Origin: Streptococcus mitis
GTDB lineage: Bacteria > Bacillota > Bacilli > Lactobacillales > Streptococcaceae
NCBI GenBank assembly: GCA_018364455.1
Contig: JAGZLW010000050.1
Location: 1 to 13,343, forward strand
Length of the DNA: 13,343 bases
Direction: 5' to 3'
How positions within the stretch are numbered: the stretch's first letter is position 1; each line of letters opens with the position of its first letter. Made by a program: the position numbers and the translations under genes. Under the pieces are notes generated by a model that was given only the letters and a program-made list of their open reading frames with translations, was not told the origin of the DNA and searched no databases. Positions 1-6,560 of this stretch are shown piece after piece.

Positions 1-272
1 TCATCTTTGTCACCCTCTGAGGATGCTACTTTTTCTTCAGACTTTTCCTTAGCTGATTCTTCATCTTCTGGGTCTGTTTCACTCTCCTGGTCCTCTGACT
101 TCTCAGATTCTTCTCCCATTCGAGCTTGTCTTTCCTTTTCCTTCTCCTCAGCTAGGGCTGCCTCTTCTTCAGCCTTCTTTTTTAGGTATTCTTGGTTTCG
201 TTTCTGCCATTCTGATAACTCTTTCAATTCTTCGAGGATTTCTTTGCCCTCATTTTTCTTATCTTTTGACAT
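1..272 (-). CDS. divIB: Cell-division protein DivIB/FtsQ, N-terminal part (runs off the window)
   Basis: Only the first 90 codons are present; the gene continues past the left edge. The visible part begins MSKDKKNEGKE and is a very charged, Glu/Lys-rich cytoplasmic segment. Residues about 10-55 (ELKELSEWQKRNQEYLKKKAEEE) look helical or coiled-coil, followed by an acidic low-complexity stretch. No membrane segment is reached. This matches the cytoplasmic tail of streptococcal DivIB, a bitopic protein which, with DivIC and FtsL, regulates septal wall synthesis; the membrane helix, POTRA and beta domains would lie outside. The ATG at 272-270 follows an AAGGAAAG ribosome site that overlaps the murG stop, with only 9 bp between the genes, so it is the last visible gene of the murD-murG-divIB operon. 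The call rests on the operon position and the recognisable tail; the catalytic or structural domains are not seen. Confidence 0.88.
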   Translation of the reverse strand, partial: MSKDKKNEGKEILEELKELSEWQKRNQEYLKKKAEEEAALAEEKEKERQARMGEESEKSEDQESETDPEDEESAKEKSEEKVASSEGDKD

Positions 273-281
273 TTACTTTCC

Positions 282-1340
282 TTATGATAAATCGTTTTTC
301 AATAGTTGATAAAAATCTGCTAGAGATTTCAATTCCTTAGAAGCCTTCATCTTGGCTTGGTAATCTTCCTTGTGGCTTAGTAAGTGAGACAGCTTCTCTT
401 CCAAACTATCCAAGGTCAAATCGCTTTCTTGAAGCTCTTCTGCATAGCCTTTTTTTACAAAGTAAGCCGCATTTTCAATCTGGTCACCACGACTAGCTTC
501 ACGACCAAGTGGCACAATAACATGTAATTTTGCCATAGCCAAGAGCTCAAAAATCGTATTGGCACCACCTCGTGTCACAACAATATCAGCCAATTCCATC
601 AAGGGTTGATAGAGATTAGTCACATAGTCAACACGAAAGAGATTTTGGCTCAACTCATTCAGGCTAGAATCTCCAGTTAAATTGATAATATTATAGCGTT
701 CTGTCAGCTCTTTCTTATGGTCTGTCACCAATTGGTTAAAGACACGAGCACCTGCAGAACCACCGACAAACAATACAGTTGGCAATTTAGGATTAAAGTG
801 GGTTTGGATATCCACCAATTCATCTGGTTCTGGATTTTTTTGATCTGAAACCTTGGTCACTGCTCCCACATGCTCGACCTTAGACAAACTTGAAGCTTGC
901 TCAAAGGTTGAATACATCTTGGTCGCAAATTTATAGGCGATTTTATTGGCCAAGCCCATAGACAGGTCAGATTCGTGAATAAAGACAGGCACTCCTGATA
1001 CACGCGCTGCGATAACAGGCGGTACAGAGACAAAGCCTCCCTTTGAAAAAAGTGCTTGTGGACGAAGTCGCAACATGATAAAGAGCGACTGGACAATTCC
1101 CCAACCAACTTTGAAGACATCCAGCATATTTTGCCAAGAGAAATAGCGACGCAATTTCCCAGTCGCAATGGAGTGGAAAGTGACATCTAAACCCGACTTG
1201 AGGATTTCTTGGTGTTCGATACCACGCTTGTCCCCGATATAGTGGACTTCCCAACCATCTTCGATGAACTTGGGCATTAACAAAAGGTTGAGGGTCACGT
1301 GTCCAACCGTCCCCCCACCTGTAAAGACAATTTTTTTCAT
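282..1340 (-). CDS. murG: MurG, UDP-GlcNAc:undecaprenyl-PP-MurNAc-pentapeptide GlcNAc transferase
   Basis: MurG transfers GlcNAc from UDP-GlcNAc to lipid I to make lipid II on the inner face of the membrane, the last cytoplasmic step of peptidoglycan precursor synthesis. The 352-aa protein has the usual length and the two-Rossmann GT-B layout. Visible motifs are the N-terminal glycine-rich loop GGGTVGH (8-14), KGGFVSVP (100-107), HESD (122-125), and the UDP-GlcNAc site RGGANTIFEL (257-266). The GGGTVGH loop replaces the GGTGGH-type loop of enterobacteria, as I recall from other streptococci. The gene starts 2 bp after the murD stop codon ends (1 bp between them), with AAAGGAA inside the murD end serving as ribosome site, so translation is probably coupled to murD. 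No truncation or missing motif is seen. Confidence 0.97.
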   Translation of the reverse strand: MKKIVFTGGGTVGHVTLNLLLMPKFIEDGWEVHYIGDKRGIEHQEILKSGLDVTFHSIATGKLRRYFSWQNMLDVFKVGWGIVQSLFIMLRLRPQALFSKGGFVSVPPVIAARVSGVPVFIHESDLSMGLANKIAYKFATKMYSTFEQASSLSKVEHVGAVTKVSDQKNPEPDELVDIQTHFNPKLPTVLFVGGSAGARVFNQLVTDHKKELTERYNIINLTGDSSLNELSQNLFRVDYVTNLYQPLMELADIVVTRGGANTIFELLAMAKLHVIVPLGREASRGDQIENAAYFVKKGYAEELQESDLTLDSLEEKLSHLLSHKEDYQAKMKASKELKSLADFYQLLKNDLS

Positions 1341-1341
1341 A

Positions 1342-2694
1342 TTATTCCTTTAACTCCGCTACTGTGTCGATAAAGAGGTCGCCACGTACTTCAAAGTTAG
1401 CATACATATCCCAGCTGGCATTGGCAGGACTGAGAAGAACCACGTCTCCTTGAGTCGCAAGTTCATAGGCCTTGCGGGTCGCATCAGCAATATCAGTCGC
1501 ATCCACATAAGACACACCAGCCTTATCTGCTGCCCGTTTGACACGTTCTGCAGACTGACCGAGAATGACCATCTTCTTAAGTCCAGTAATGTCTGGAACC
1601 AATTCGTCAAACTCATTGCCACGGTCCAAACCACCTGCAATCAAAATGACCTTGCTGTTGTCAAATCCTGACAAGGCTTTTTGAGTAGCCAAGATATTTG
1701 TTGACTTGCTATCATTATAGAATTTGACACCCTTGATTTCATCCACAAATTGGAGACGGTGTTTGACACCACCAAAGGTTGAAAGAGTTTCTTTGATGGT
1801 TTGGTTATCCACACCACGAAGCTTGGCTACAGCAATCGTCGCAAGGGCATTTTCCACATTGTGGCTACCTGGAACTCCGATTTCACTCGCTGCCATGACC
1901 ACTTCTCCACGGAAGTAGAGTTGAGCATCTTCCAGATAAGCTCCATCAACCTTTTCAAGTGTTGAGAATGGTACAACTGTAGCTTGTGTTTTGCTAGCCA
2001 ATTCTTTTGCCAAGTCTTGGTTAAAGTTCAAGACAAGGAAATCATCTGCTGTCATCTTGTTCTGGATATTCCACTTGGCTGCCACATACTCCTCAAAAGA
2101 GCCATGGTAGTCTATATGAGTTGGCATGAGGTTGGTAATAACCGCAATCTCAGGATGGAATTCTTGGACGCCCATGAGTTGGAAAGAAGAAAGTTCCATA
2201 ACAAGAGTGTCCTTGTCTGACGCAGTTTGGGCCACTTGACTAGCTGGATAGCCGATATTTCCTGATAAGAGACCATGTTGTCCAGCAGCAGTCAAAACGT
2301 CCCCAATCATGGTCGTTGTGGTTGTTTTACCATTTGAACCTGTGATACCAACAATCGGTGCTTCTGAAATCAAGTAAGCCAATTCTACCTCAGTCAAGAC
2401 TGGGATACCTTTAGCCAAAGCCTTTTCAATCATGGGATTGCTGTAGGGGATACCTGGATTTTTCACCATCAGGGCAAACTCTTCATCCAAGAGTTCCAAA
2501 GGATGGCCACCTGTGATAACCTTGATTCCTTCTTCCAGCAAACTTTGGGCAGCTGGATTGTCCTCGAAAGGTTTTCCGTCATTTACTGTCACAATGGCAC
2601 CTAGCTTGTCCAACAAACGAGCTGCGGATTCACCAGACTTGGCCAAACCTAAAACAAGGACTTTCTTATTTTTAAATTGATCTATTACTTTCAT
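1342..2694 (-). CDS. murD: MurD, UDP-MurNAc-L-alanine:D-glutamate ligase
   Basis: MurD adds D-glutamate to UDP-MurNAc-L-Ala in the cytoplasm, using ATP. The 450-aa product has the three-domain Mur ligase layout: N-terminal UDP-binding domain with a GLAKSGES loop (16-23), central ATPase domain with P-loop GITGSNGKTTT (116-126) and NLMPTHIDYH (188-197), and C-terminal domain with YNDSKSTN shortly before residue 335. A lysine at 207 (AAKWNI) is where the carbamylated lysine of the family is expected. The ATG at 2694 is preceded by GGAG at 2703-2706 and by an extended -10 promoter (2722-2730). It is the first gene of the murD-murG-divIB unit. The length and motifs are normal for the family. Confidence 0.97.
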   Translation of the reverse strand: MKVIDQFKNKKVLVLGLAKSGESAARLLDKLGAIVTVNDGKPFEDNPAAQSLLEEGIKVITGGHPLELLDEEFALMVKNPGIPYSNPMIEKALAKGIPVLTEVELAYLISEAPIVGITGSNGKTTTTTMIGDVLTAAGQHGLLSGNIGYPASQVAQTASDKDTLVMELSSFQLMGVQEFHPEIAVITNLMPTHIDYHGSFEEYVAAKWNIQNKMTADDFLVLNFNQDLAKELASKTQATVVPFSTLEKVDGAYLEDAQLYFRGEVVMAASEIGVPGSHNVENALATIAVAKLRGVDNQTIKETLSTFGGVKHRLQFVDEIKGVKFYNDSKSTNILATQKALSGFDNSKVILIAGGLDRGNEFDELVPDITGLKKMVILGQSAERVKRAADKAGVSYVDATDIADATRKAYELATQGDVVLLSPANASWDMYANFEVRGDLFIDTVAELKE

Positions 2695-2721
2695 GTCTCA
2701 AACTCCATTTCTACTCCTACT

Positions 2722-2730
2722 ATTTTACCA
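2722..2730 (-). promoter_or_regulatory. Extended -10 promoter for murD-murG-divIB
   Basis: On the minus strand the bases read TGGTAAAAT, that is a TG-N extension plus a TAAAAT hexamer. The -35 candidate at the right distance (TAGAAT, 2745-2750) is poor, which is typical of extended -10 promoters. The predicted start near 2715 gives a leader of about 20 nt holding the GGAG ribosome site. It sits just after the terminator of the upstream typA unit, so the wall operon is probably independently transcribed. Confidence 0.6.
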
Positions 2731-2756
2731 TTTTTATGGAAATAATTCTAAACGAA

Positions 2757-2775
2757 AATGCTCAGATTCAGCATT
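2757..2775. repeat. Short inverted repeat upstream of the murD promoter
   Basis: AATGCT (2757-2762) and AGCATT (2770-2775) form perfect 6-bp arms around a 7-nt spacer. The centre lies about 50 bp upstream of the predicted murD transcription start, and beyond the typA-unit terminator, so it is more likely a DNA site or chance than an RNA hairpin. No binding protein is known to me. Confidence 0.3.
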
Positions 2776-2784
2776 CTAACAAGC

Positions 2785-2810
2785 AAAAAGAGAGCCAAAA
2801 CTCTCTTTTT
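2785..2810 (-). terminator. Intrinsic terminator of the typA-DUF3165 unit
   Basis: Perfect 10-bp arms AAAAAGAGAG (2785-2794) and CTCTCTTTTT (2801-2810) flank a 6-nt loop. On the minus strand the hairpin is followed directly by the T run of its own right arm. The hairpin overlaps the stop codon of the DUF3165 gene (2809-2811), so termination follows immediately on translation stop. The symmetric A/T tails would let it work weakly in the other direction, but no plus-strand gene ends here. Confidence 0.85.
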
Positions 2811-3063
2811 ATCTTCTTTTACTTTTATGGACCGACATGAGGGTAATATCTCGCAAGCTAAAGTATGCTAGGAAGAGCATGGCGATTGCGATAAAGAATT
2901 CTGTCGGTAGCTGAAAAATTTGCAGGATAGACAACATGAGCAAAATCAAAAGTGCTACGAAAGCAAAGACGACAAGGACGATGTTGACTGTCCCTTTAAT
3001 GCTTTCTGGTGTCGCAAATACATAGAGTAGTAATAAGAGGAGTCCTATGATTAAATAAACCAT
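2809..3063 (-). CDS. Small membrane protein, DUF3165 type, function unknown
   Basis: This 84-aa protein is almost entirely hydrophobic. Three membrane helices can be seen at about residues 2-16, 25-50 and 54-70, with a proline-containing link (QLPTEF) between the second and third, and a basic cytoplasmic tail ending HKSKRR. By the positive-inside rule the C-terminus faces the cytoplasm. I recognise it as the short streptococcal membrane family called DUF3165; no function is known to me and no catalytic residue is visible. It starts 19 bp after the typA stop with no promoter of its own in that gap, so it is co-transcribed with typA and ends in the terminator at 2785-2810. A role linked to TypA is only suggested by this pairing. 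Confidence 0.85.
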   Translation of the reverse strand: MVYLIIGLLLLLLYVFATPESIKGTVNIVLVVFAFVALLILLMLSILQIFQLPTEFFIAIAMLFLAYFSLRDITLMSVHKSKRR

Positions 3064-3082
3064 CTTTATCTCTTTCTAGCTC

Positions 3083-4924
3083 TTATTCAGCTGATTTTTT
3101 CTTCTTGTTAGCTTTCTCACGCTCTGCCTTGTTAAGGATTTGTTTACGCAAACGGATTGACTCAGGCGTTACTTCCATGTACTCATCATCATTCAAGAAC
3201 TCAAGAGACTCTTCAAGTGTCAAGATACGAGGCGTCTTGATAACAGCTGTTTGGTCCTTAGTAGCTGAACGAACGTTAGTCATTTGTTTCGCCTTAGTGA
3301 TGTTAACTGTCAAGTCATTTTCACGAGAGTTTTCACCGATGATCATTCCTTCATAAACCTCAGTACCTGGGTTGACAAAGATCGTACCACGTTCTTCGAT
3401 AGACATGATTGAGTAAGTTGTAGCCTTACCAGCATCGATAGAAACAAGGGCACCACGGTGACGACCACCAATTTCGCCTGGAATCAATGGCAAGTATTGG
3501 TCGAAGGTATGGTTCATGATACCGTAACCACGAGTCATTGACAAGAACTCAGTTGAGTAACCGATCAACCCACGCGCTGGAACAAGGAAGACCAAACGAG
3601 TTTGACCATTACCAGTTGAAATCATATCCAACATTTCACCCTTACGTTCAGAAAGGCTTTGGATAACAGATCCTTGGTATTCTTCTGGAGTGTCGATTTG
3701 AACACGTTCAAATGGCTCACATTTAACACCGTCGATTTCTTTTACGATAACCTCTGGACGAGATACTTGAAGTTCATATCCCTCACGACGCATTGTTTCG
3801 ATAAGGATTGACAAGTGCAATTCTCCACGTCCTGAAACAGTCCATTTATCTGGTGAATCAGTTGGGTCAACACGAAGGGAAACGTCTGTTTGCAATTCGG
3901 CCTGCAAACGTTCTTCCACCTTACGAGAAGTCACCCATTTACCTTCTTTTCCAGCAAATGGTGAGTTGTTGACCAAGAAAGTCATTTGAAGAGTTGGCTC
4001 ATCGATGTGTAGGATTGGAAGAGCTTCAACTGCGTCTGTCGGAGTAATGGTTTCACCGACAAAGATATCTTCCATACCAGAAACGGCAATCAAGTCACCT
4101 GCTTTGGCTTCTTGGATTTCACGACGTTCCAAACCAAAGAAACCGAAGAGTTTTGTAACACGGAAGTTTTTAGTTGTGCCGTCAAGTTTAGAAAGGGTAA
4201 CTTGGTCCCCAACCTTAACAGTACCACGGAAGACACGACCGATACCGATACGTCCAACGAAGTCATTGTAGTCCAAAAGTGACACTTGGAACTGCAAAGG
4301 CTCATCTGAGTTATCTACTGGAGCTGGGATATGGTCGATAATCGTGTCAAAGATTGGTGCCATAGTAGCTTCTTGGTCAGCTGGATCATCTGACAATGAA
4401 GAAGTTCCGTTGATCGCTGAAGCATACACTACTGGGAAATCAAGCTGGTCGTCATCTGCACCAAGCTCGATGAAAAGCTCCAAGACTTCGTCCACTACTT
4501 CTGCTGGACGAGCTGATGGCTTATCGATTTTGTTAACAACCACGATTGGGACAAGATCTTGTTCCAAAGCTTTTTTCAATACGAAACGAGTCTGTGGCAT
4601 GGTTCCTTCGTAGGCATCTACGACCAAGACAACACCGTCAACCATTTTCATGATACGCTCAACTTCTCCACCAAAGTCCGCGTGTCCTGGTGTATCCATG
4701 ATGTTGATACGAGTTCCGTTGTAGGCAACGGCTGTATTTTTAGCAAGGATGGTAATTCCACGCTCTTTTTCGATATCGTTTGAGTCCATAGCACGCTCTG
4801 CCAATTCAGTACGTGCATCAAGCGTTTCTGATTGTTTCAATAATTCGTCAACGAGGGTTGTTTTACCGTGGTCAACGTGGGCGATAATCGCAATGTTACG
4901 GATATCTTCTCTTAATTTTGTCAT
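3083..4924 (-). CDS. typA: TypA/BipA, ribosome-binding translational GTPase
   Basis: TypA is an EF-G-like GTPase that binds the ribosome and acts in 50S assembly and stress or cold adaptation. With the start at 4924 it is 613 aa, the usual length. The G domain shows AHVDHGKT (15-22), the switch segment ERGIT (54-58), DTPGH (77-81) and NKID (131-134). The beta-barrel, EF-G-like domains and the TypA-specific C-terminal domain follow, ending in a lysine-rich tail. An upstream in-frame ATG at 4945 is rejected because the seven codons after it encode the ribosome site GAGGAAATC, which lies directly before the 4924 ATG; family members also begin MTKLREDIRN. It is the first gene of a two-gene unit with the DUF3165 protein. 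Confidence 0.97.
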   Translation of the reverse strand: MTKLREDIRNIAIIAHVDHGKTTLVDELLKQSETLDARTELAERAMDSNDIEKERGITILAKNTAVAYNGTRINIMDTPGHADFGGEVERIMKMVDGVVLVVDAYEGTMPQTRFVLKKALEQDLVPIVVVNKIDKPSARPAEVVDEVLELFIELGADDDQLDFPVVYASAINGTSSLSDDPADQEATMAPIFDTIIDHIPAPVDNSDEPLQFQVSLLDYNDFVGRIGIGRVFRGTVKVGDQVTLSKLDGTTKNFRVTKLFGFFGLERREIQEAKAGDLIAVSGMEDIFVGETITPTDAVEALPILHIDEPTLQMTFLVNNSPFAGKEGKWVTSRKVEERLQAELQTDVSLRVDPTDSPDKWTVSGRGELHLSILIETMRREGYELQVSRPEVIVKEIDGVKCEPFERVQIDTPEEYQGSVIQSLSERKGEMLDMISTGNGQTRLVFLVPARGLIGYSTEFLSMTRGYGIMNHTFDQYLPLIPGEIGGRHRGALVSIDAGKATTYSIMSIEERGTIFVNPGTEVYEGMIIGENSRENDLTVNITKAKQMTNVRSATKDQTAVIKTPRILTLEESLEFLNDDEYMEVTPESIRLRKQILNKAEREKANKKKKSAE

Positions 4925-4966
4925 GATTTCCTCTATAATATTCAAAATTTATTTTCTAACTGAACG

Positions 4967-4977
4967 ATTATACCATA
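4967..4977 (-). promoter_or_regulatory. Extended -10 promoter for typA
   Basis: The minus strand reads TATGG followed by a consensus TATAAT, a full TNTGN extended -10. The hexamer at the -35 distance is poor (ATGTTA). The predicted start near 4960 gives a 36-nt leader with the GAGGAAAT ribosome site. The promoter is back-to-back with that of rsuA, about 70 bp away. Confidence 0.8.
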
Positions 4978-5047
4978 TTTTCAAGTAAATAACATAACTC
5001 AAGCAAGTGTAAATGTTTTCACTGCGCTTTTCTTTTCACGTCAAGCC

Positions 5048-5076
5048 TTTTCAAAGTAAACAACTTATGATAAGAT
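5048..5076 (+). promoter_or_regulatory. Promoter of rsuA, abutting the start codon
   Basis: TTTTCA (5048-5053), a 17-nt spacer, then TATGA and TAAGAT (5071-5076), so the -10 carries a full TNTGN extension. With the usual 7-nt spacing the transcript starts near 5083, only about 3 nt before the ATG at 5086. There is no room for a ribosome site inside such a transcript. Confidence 0.6.
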
Positions 5077-5085
5077 AGGCACAGT

Positions 5086-5811
5086 ATGCGTTTAGATAAT
5101 TTATTAGCCCAAGAAAAAGTCAGCCGAAAGGCCATGAAACAAGCCTTACTCAAAGGGGACATTCTCGTCGATGGTTGCCCAGCCCGCTCCCTAGCCCAAA
5201 ATATCGATACAGGACTACAAAAACTCCTTTTTCAAGACCAAATCATTCGAGGCTATGAGCACACCTATCTTATGCTTCATAAGCCTGCTGGTGTCGTTAC
5301 AGCCAACAAAGACAAGAAACTTCCAACTGTCATGGACCTCCTTCCGCCTGACGTCCAGTCTAACAAGCTCTATGCCGTCGGTCGACTGGACCGAGATACG
5401 ACAGGACTCCTCCTCTTGACCGACAACGGTCCCTTAGGCTTTCAGCTCCTCCATCCCCAATATCATGTTGATAAGACTTATCAAGTTGAGGTTAATGGAC
5501 TTCTGACACCTGACCATATCCAAGACTTTCAAAAAGGAATTGTCTTTTTAGATGGTACTGTCTGTAAACCTGCAAGCCTAGAAATTCTATCTGCAAGTCC
5601 TTCCCACAGTCAAGCCTCTATTACCATTTCAGAGGGAAAATTTCATCAGGTAAAAAAAATGTTCCTCTCAGTTGGTGTCAAGGTAACCTCCCTCAAACGT
5701 ACCCATTTTGGCCCTTGGAGTTTGGATGATAATCTTCAAGAGGGAGACTATCGCCCCTTAAACTCCCAAGAATTAGCAAGCATTCGTGACTTTCTCAGAA
5801 AAAGTGGTTAA
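5086..5811 (+). CDS. rsuA: RsuA-family 16S rRNA pseudouridine synthase
   Basis: The 241-aa protein has an N-terminal S4 RNA-binding domain (residues 1 to about 55, starting MRLDNLLAQ) and a pseudouridine synthase domain. The catalytic motif GRLDRDTTG lies at 99-107, placing the catalytic aspartate at 102. HKPAGVVT (65-72) and the C-terminal EGKFHQVKKM segment are also family motifs. E. coli RsuA makes pseudouridine 516 in 16S rRNA; the same target is inferred here. It could instead be annotated under the general RluB/RluE/RluF/RsuA label, but its short length favours RsuA. It stands alone on the plus strand between divergent typA and convergent rhodanese. The only Shine-Dalgarno-like bases are AGG at 5077-5079, upstream of the predicted transcript start. 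Confidence 0.93.
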   Translation: MRLDNLLAQEKVSRKAMKQALLKGDILVDGCPARSLAQNIDTGLQKLLFQDQIIRGYEHTYLMLHKPAGVVTANKDKKLPTVMDLLPPDVQSNKLYAVGRLDRDTTGLLLLTDNGPLGFQLLHPQYHVDKTYQVEVNGLLTPDHIQDFQKGIVFLDGTVCKPASLEILSASPSHSQASITISEGKFHQVKKMFLSVGVKVTSLKRTHFGPWSLDDNLQEGDYRPLNSQELASIRDFLRKSG

Positions 5812-5846
5812 AAAATGAGCTCGGAAACATCCAAGCTCGTTTTCTT
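5812..5846. terminator. Terminator between convergent rsuA and the rhodanese gene
   Basis: Arms AAAATGAGCT (5812-5821) and AGCTCGTTTT (5834-5843) enclose a 12-nt loop. On the plus strand the single non-identity is a U-G wobble, so the hairpin is intact for rsuA and begins one base after its stop codon. On the minus strand the same position is an A-C mismatch, but a run of six T follows, so it may also end the yqgQ-rhodanese transcript. Confidence 0.8.
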
Positions 5847-6228
5847 ATTTCTCAACTTTGACTTTCCCTTTCCAAGAATCCAATCCATAAGAAAGGATAT
5901 AAATCTCAGAAAAACCTTGTTTTTTCAAGTAAAGGGCTGCATTTGTGACACGTTGCGCACGTTGGTTTTCGTAAAGAAGGACAGGTTTATCTTTACGAAA
6001 GGCTGCAAGACTAGTTTTCAACTGACTTGAAGGAATATTGCGGGCACCAAGGATATGTTTTCTGTGGAATTCTGCTGGGTCGCGCAAATCAATCAATTGA
6101 CCCGTACGAATCAAGGCTTCAAACTCCTCATTGTCTACAATTTTAGCCGCACGGCGAATACGAAGATAGTTAAAACCCATCCACGCCAACATTGCTAGTA
6201 TAAGTGCCCACAAAATCCAAGTAACCAT
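5845..6228 (-). CDS. Membrane-anchored rhodanese-fold protein lacking the active-site cysteine
   Basis: The 127-aa protein starts with a single membrane helix (about residues 3-20) followed by basic RIRR, predicting a cytoplasmic rhodanese domain. Domain landmarks are present: LIDLRDPAEF (45-54), HILGARNIP (58-66) and the C-terminal SYGLDSWKG. At the active-site loop, where active rhodaneses have a cysteine after the LLY strand (typically a CRxGxR loop), this one reads LLYENQRAQR with Glu at 87. No cysteine occurs anywhere in the protein, so sulfur transfer by the usual mechanism is not possible. B. subtilis YqhL appears, from memory, to be a cysteine-containing relative. Its ATG overlaps the yqgQ stop by one base, with GGAGAAAAG as ribosome site. 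A binding or sensing role is inferred; the real function is unknown. Confidence 0.85.
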   Translation of the reverse strand: MVTWILWALILAMLAWMGFNYLRIRRAAKIVDNEEFEALIRTGQLIDLRDPAEFHRKHILGARNIPSSQLKTSLAAFRKDKPVLLYENQRAQRVTNAALYLKKQGFSEIYILSYGLDSWKGKVKVEK

Positions 6229-6449
6229 TAGTTCTTTTCTCCATTTTTCTCAATATAATCCAATTCTACCTTGTGCTCTCTGCGAAGAACCGCTTCTGCT
6301 TCTAGATAGTCTAATTTGTCCATCAACCCTGCATCGTAAATCCGTGAGAGTTCCAACTTCATCAGTTCAATATCATATAAGCGTTTTCCCATGTAAACAA
6401 TAATACCAAATCGTTTGAGGAATTGCTGCACATCATAGAATGTTTTCAT
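6228..6449 (-). CDS. yqgQ: YqgQ family (DUF910) small protein
   Basis: The 73-aa protein begins MKTFYDVQQFLKRFG and resembles B. subtilis YqgQ, a small helical protein whose function is not known to me. Helical, Leu- and charge-rich segments and the GKRLYDIELMKLEL stretch (21-34) fit the family. An in-frame ATG at 6458 overlaps the -10 hexamer and another at 6497 lies upstream of the -35, so neither can be used from the promoter found here; the family start also agrees with 6449. The stop overlaps the ATG of the rhodanese gene (TAATG), so the two are translationally coupled. In Firmicutes yqgQ genes are often near rhodanese or glucokinase genes, which gives no firm clue to function. Confidence 0.85.
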   Translation of the reverse strand: MKTFYDVQQFLKRFGIIVYMGKRLYDIELMKLELSRIYDAGLMDKLDYLEAEAVLRREHKVELDYIEKNGEKN

Positions 6450-6456
6450 AAGACTC

Positions 6457-6485
6457 ATTTTAGCAAAATTTTGTCTTTTTTTCAA
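6457..6485 (-). promoter_or_regulatory. Promoter of yqgQ-rhodanese, abutting the start codon
   Basis: Minus strand: TTGAAA (6480-6485), exactly 17 nt, then TAAAAT (6457-6462), with TGC directly before the -10, adding a TG-N extension. This is the best two-box promoter in the window. Seven bases separate the -10 from the ATG at 6449, so the transcript should start at about 6450 or on the ATG itself. Confidence 0.75.
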
Positions 6486-6524
6486 GAAGAGACTCACACA
6501 ATGCTCCTGATTTTCCTATCTTCT

Positions 6525-6554
6525 TTGGCGATTCTGACGCAAGTGTGGTACAAT
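6525..6554 (+). promoter_or_regulatory. Promoter of the LysR-type regulator, abutting the start codon
   Basis: TTGGCG (6525-6530), an 18-nt spacer, then TGG and TACAAT (6549-6554). Six bases (AAAAAC) separate the -10 from the ATG at 6561, so the predicted transcript begins on or next to the A of the start codon. No Shine-Dalgarno sequence lies before this ATG. The region is shared with the divergent yqgQ promoter and is where an autoregulatory LysR site would be expected; I see no clear operator. Confidence 0.7.
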
Positions 6555-6560
6555 AAAAAC

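Noticed and set aside
7..309. Ser/Phe-rich 100-aa plus-strand open frame
   Set aside because: It is the antisense shadow of the Glu/Lys-rich divIB tail; no ribosome site, and the composition is explained by the opposite strand.
4925..4945. Longer typA start at 4945
   Set aside because: The extra codons encode the ribosome site itself, and the family start is at 4924.
5815..6030. 71-aa plus-strand frame after rsuA
   Set aside because: It starts inside the rsuA terminator and is antisense to the rhodanese gene; no ribosome site.
6450..6497. Longer yqgQ starts at 6458 and 6497
   Set aside because: They lie in the -10 hexamer and upstream of the -35 of the only good promoter; relatives begin at the 6449 methionine.
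6423..6560. 46-residue N-terminal extension of the LysR protein
   Set aside because: The extension is unlike LysR N-termini, runs through the promoter, and the true family start is MRIQQLHYI at 6561.
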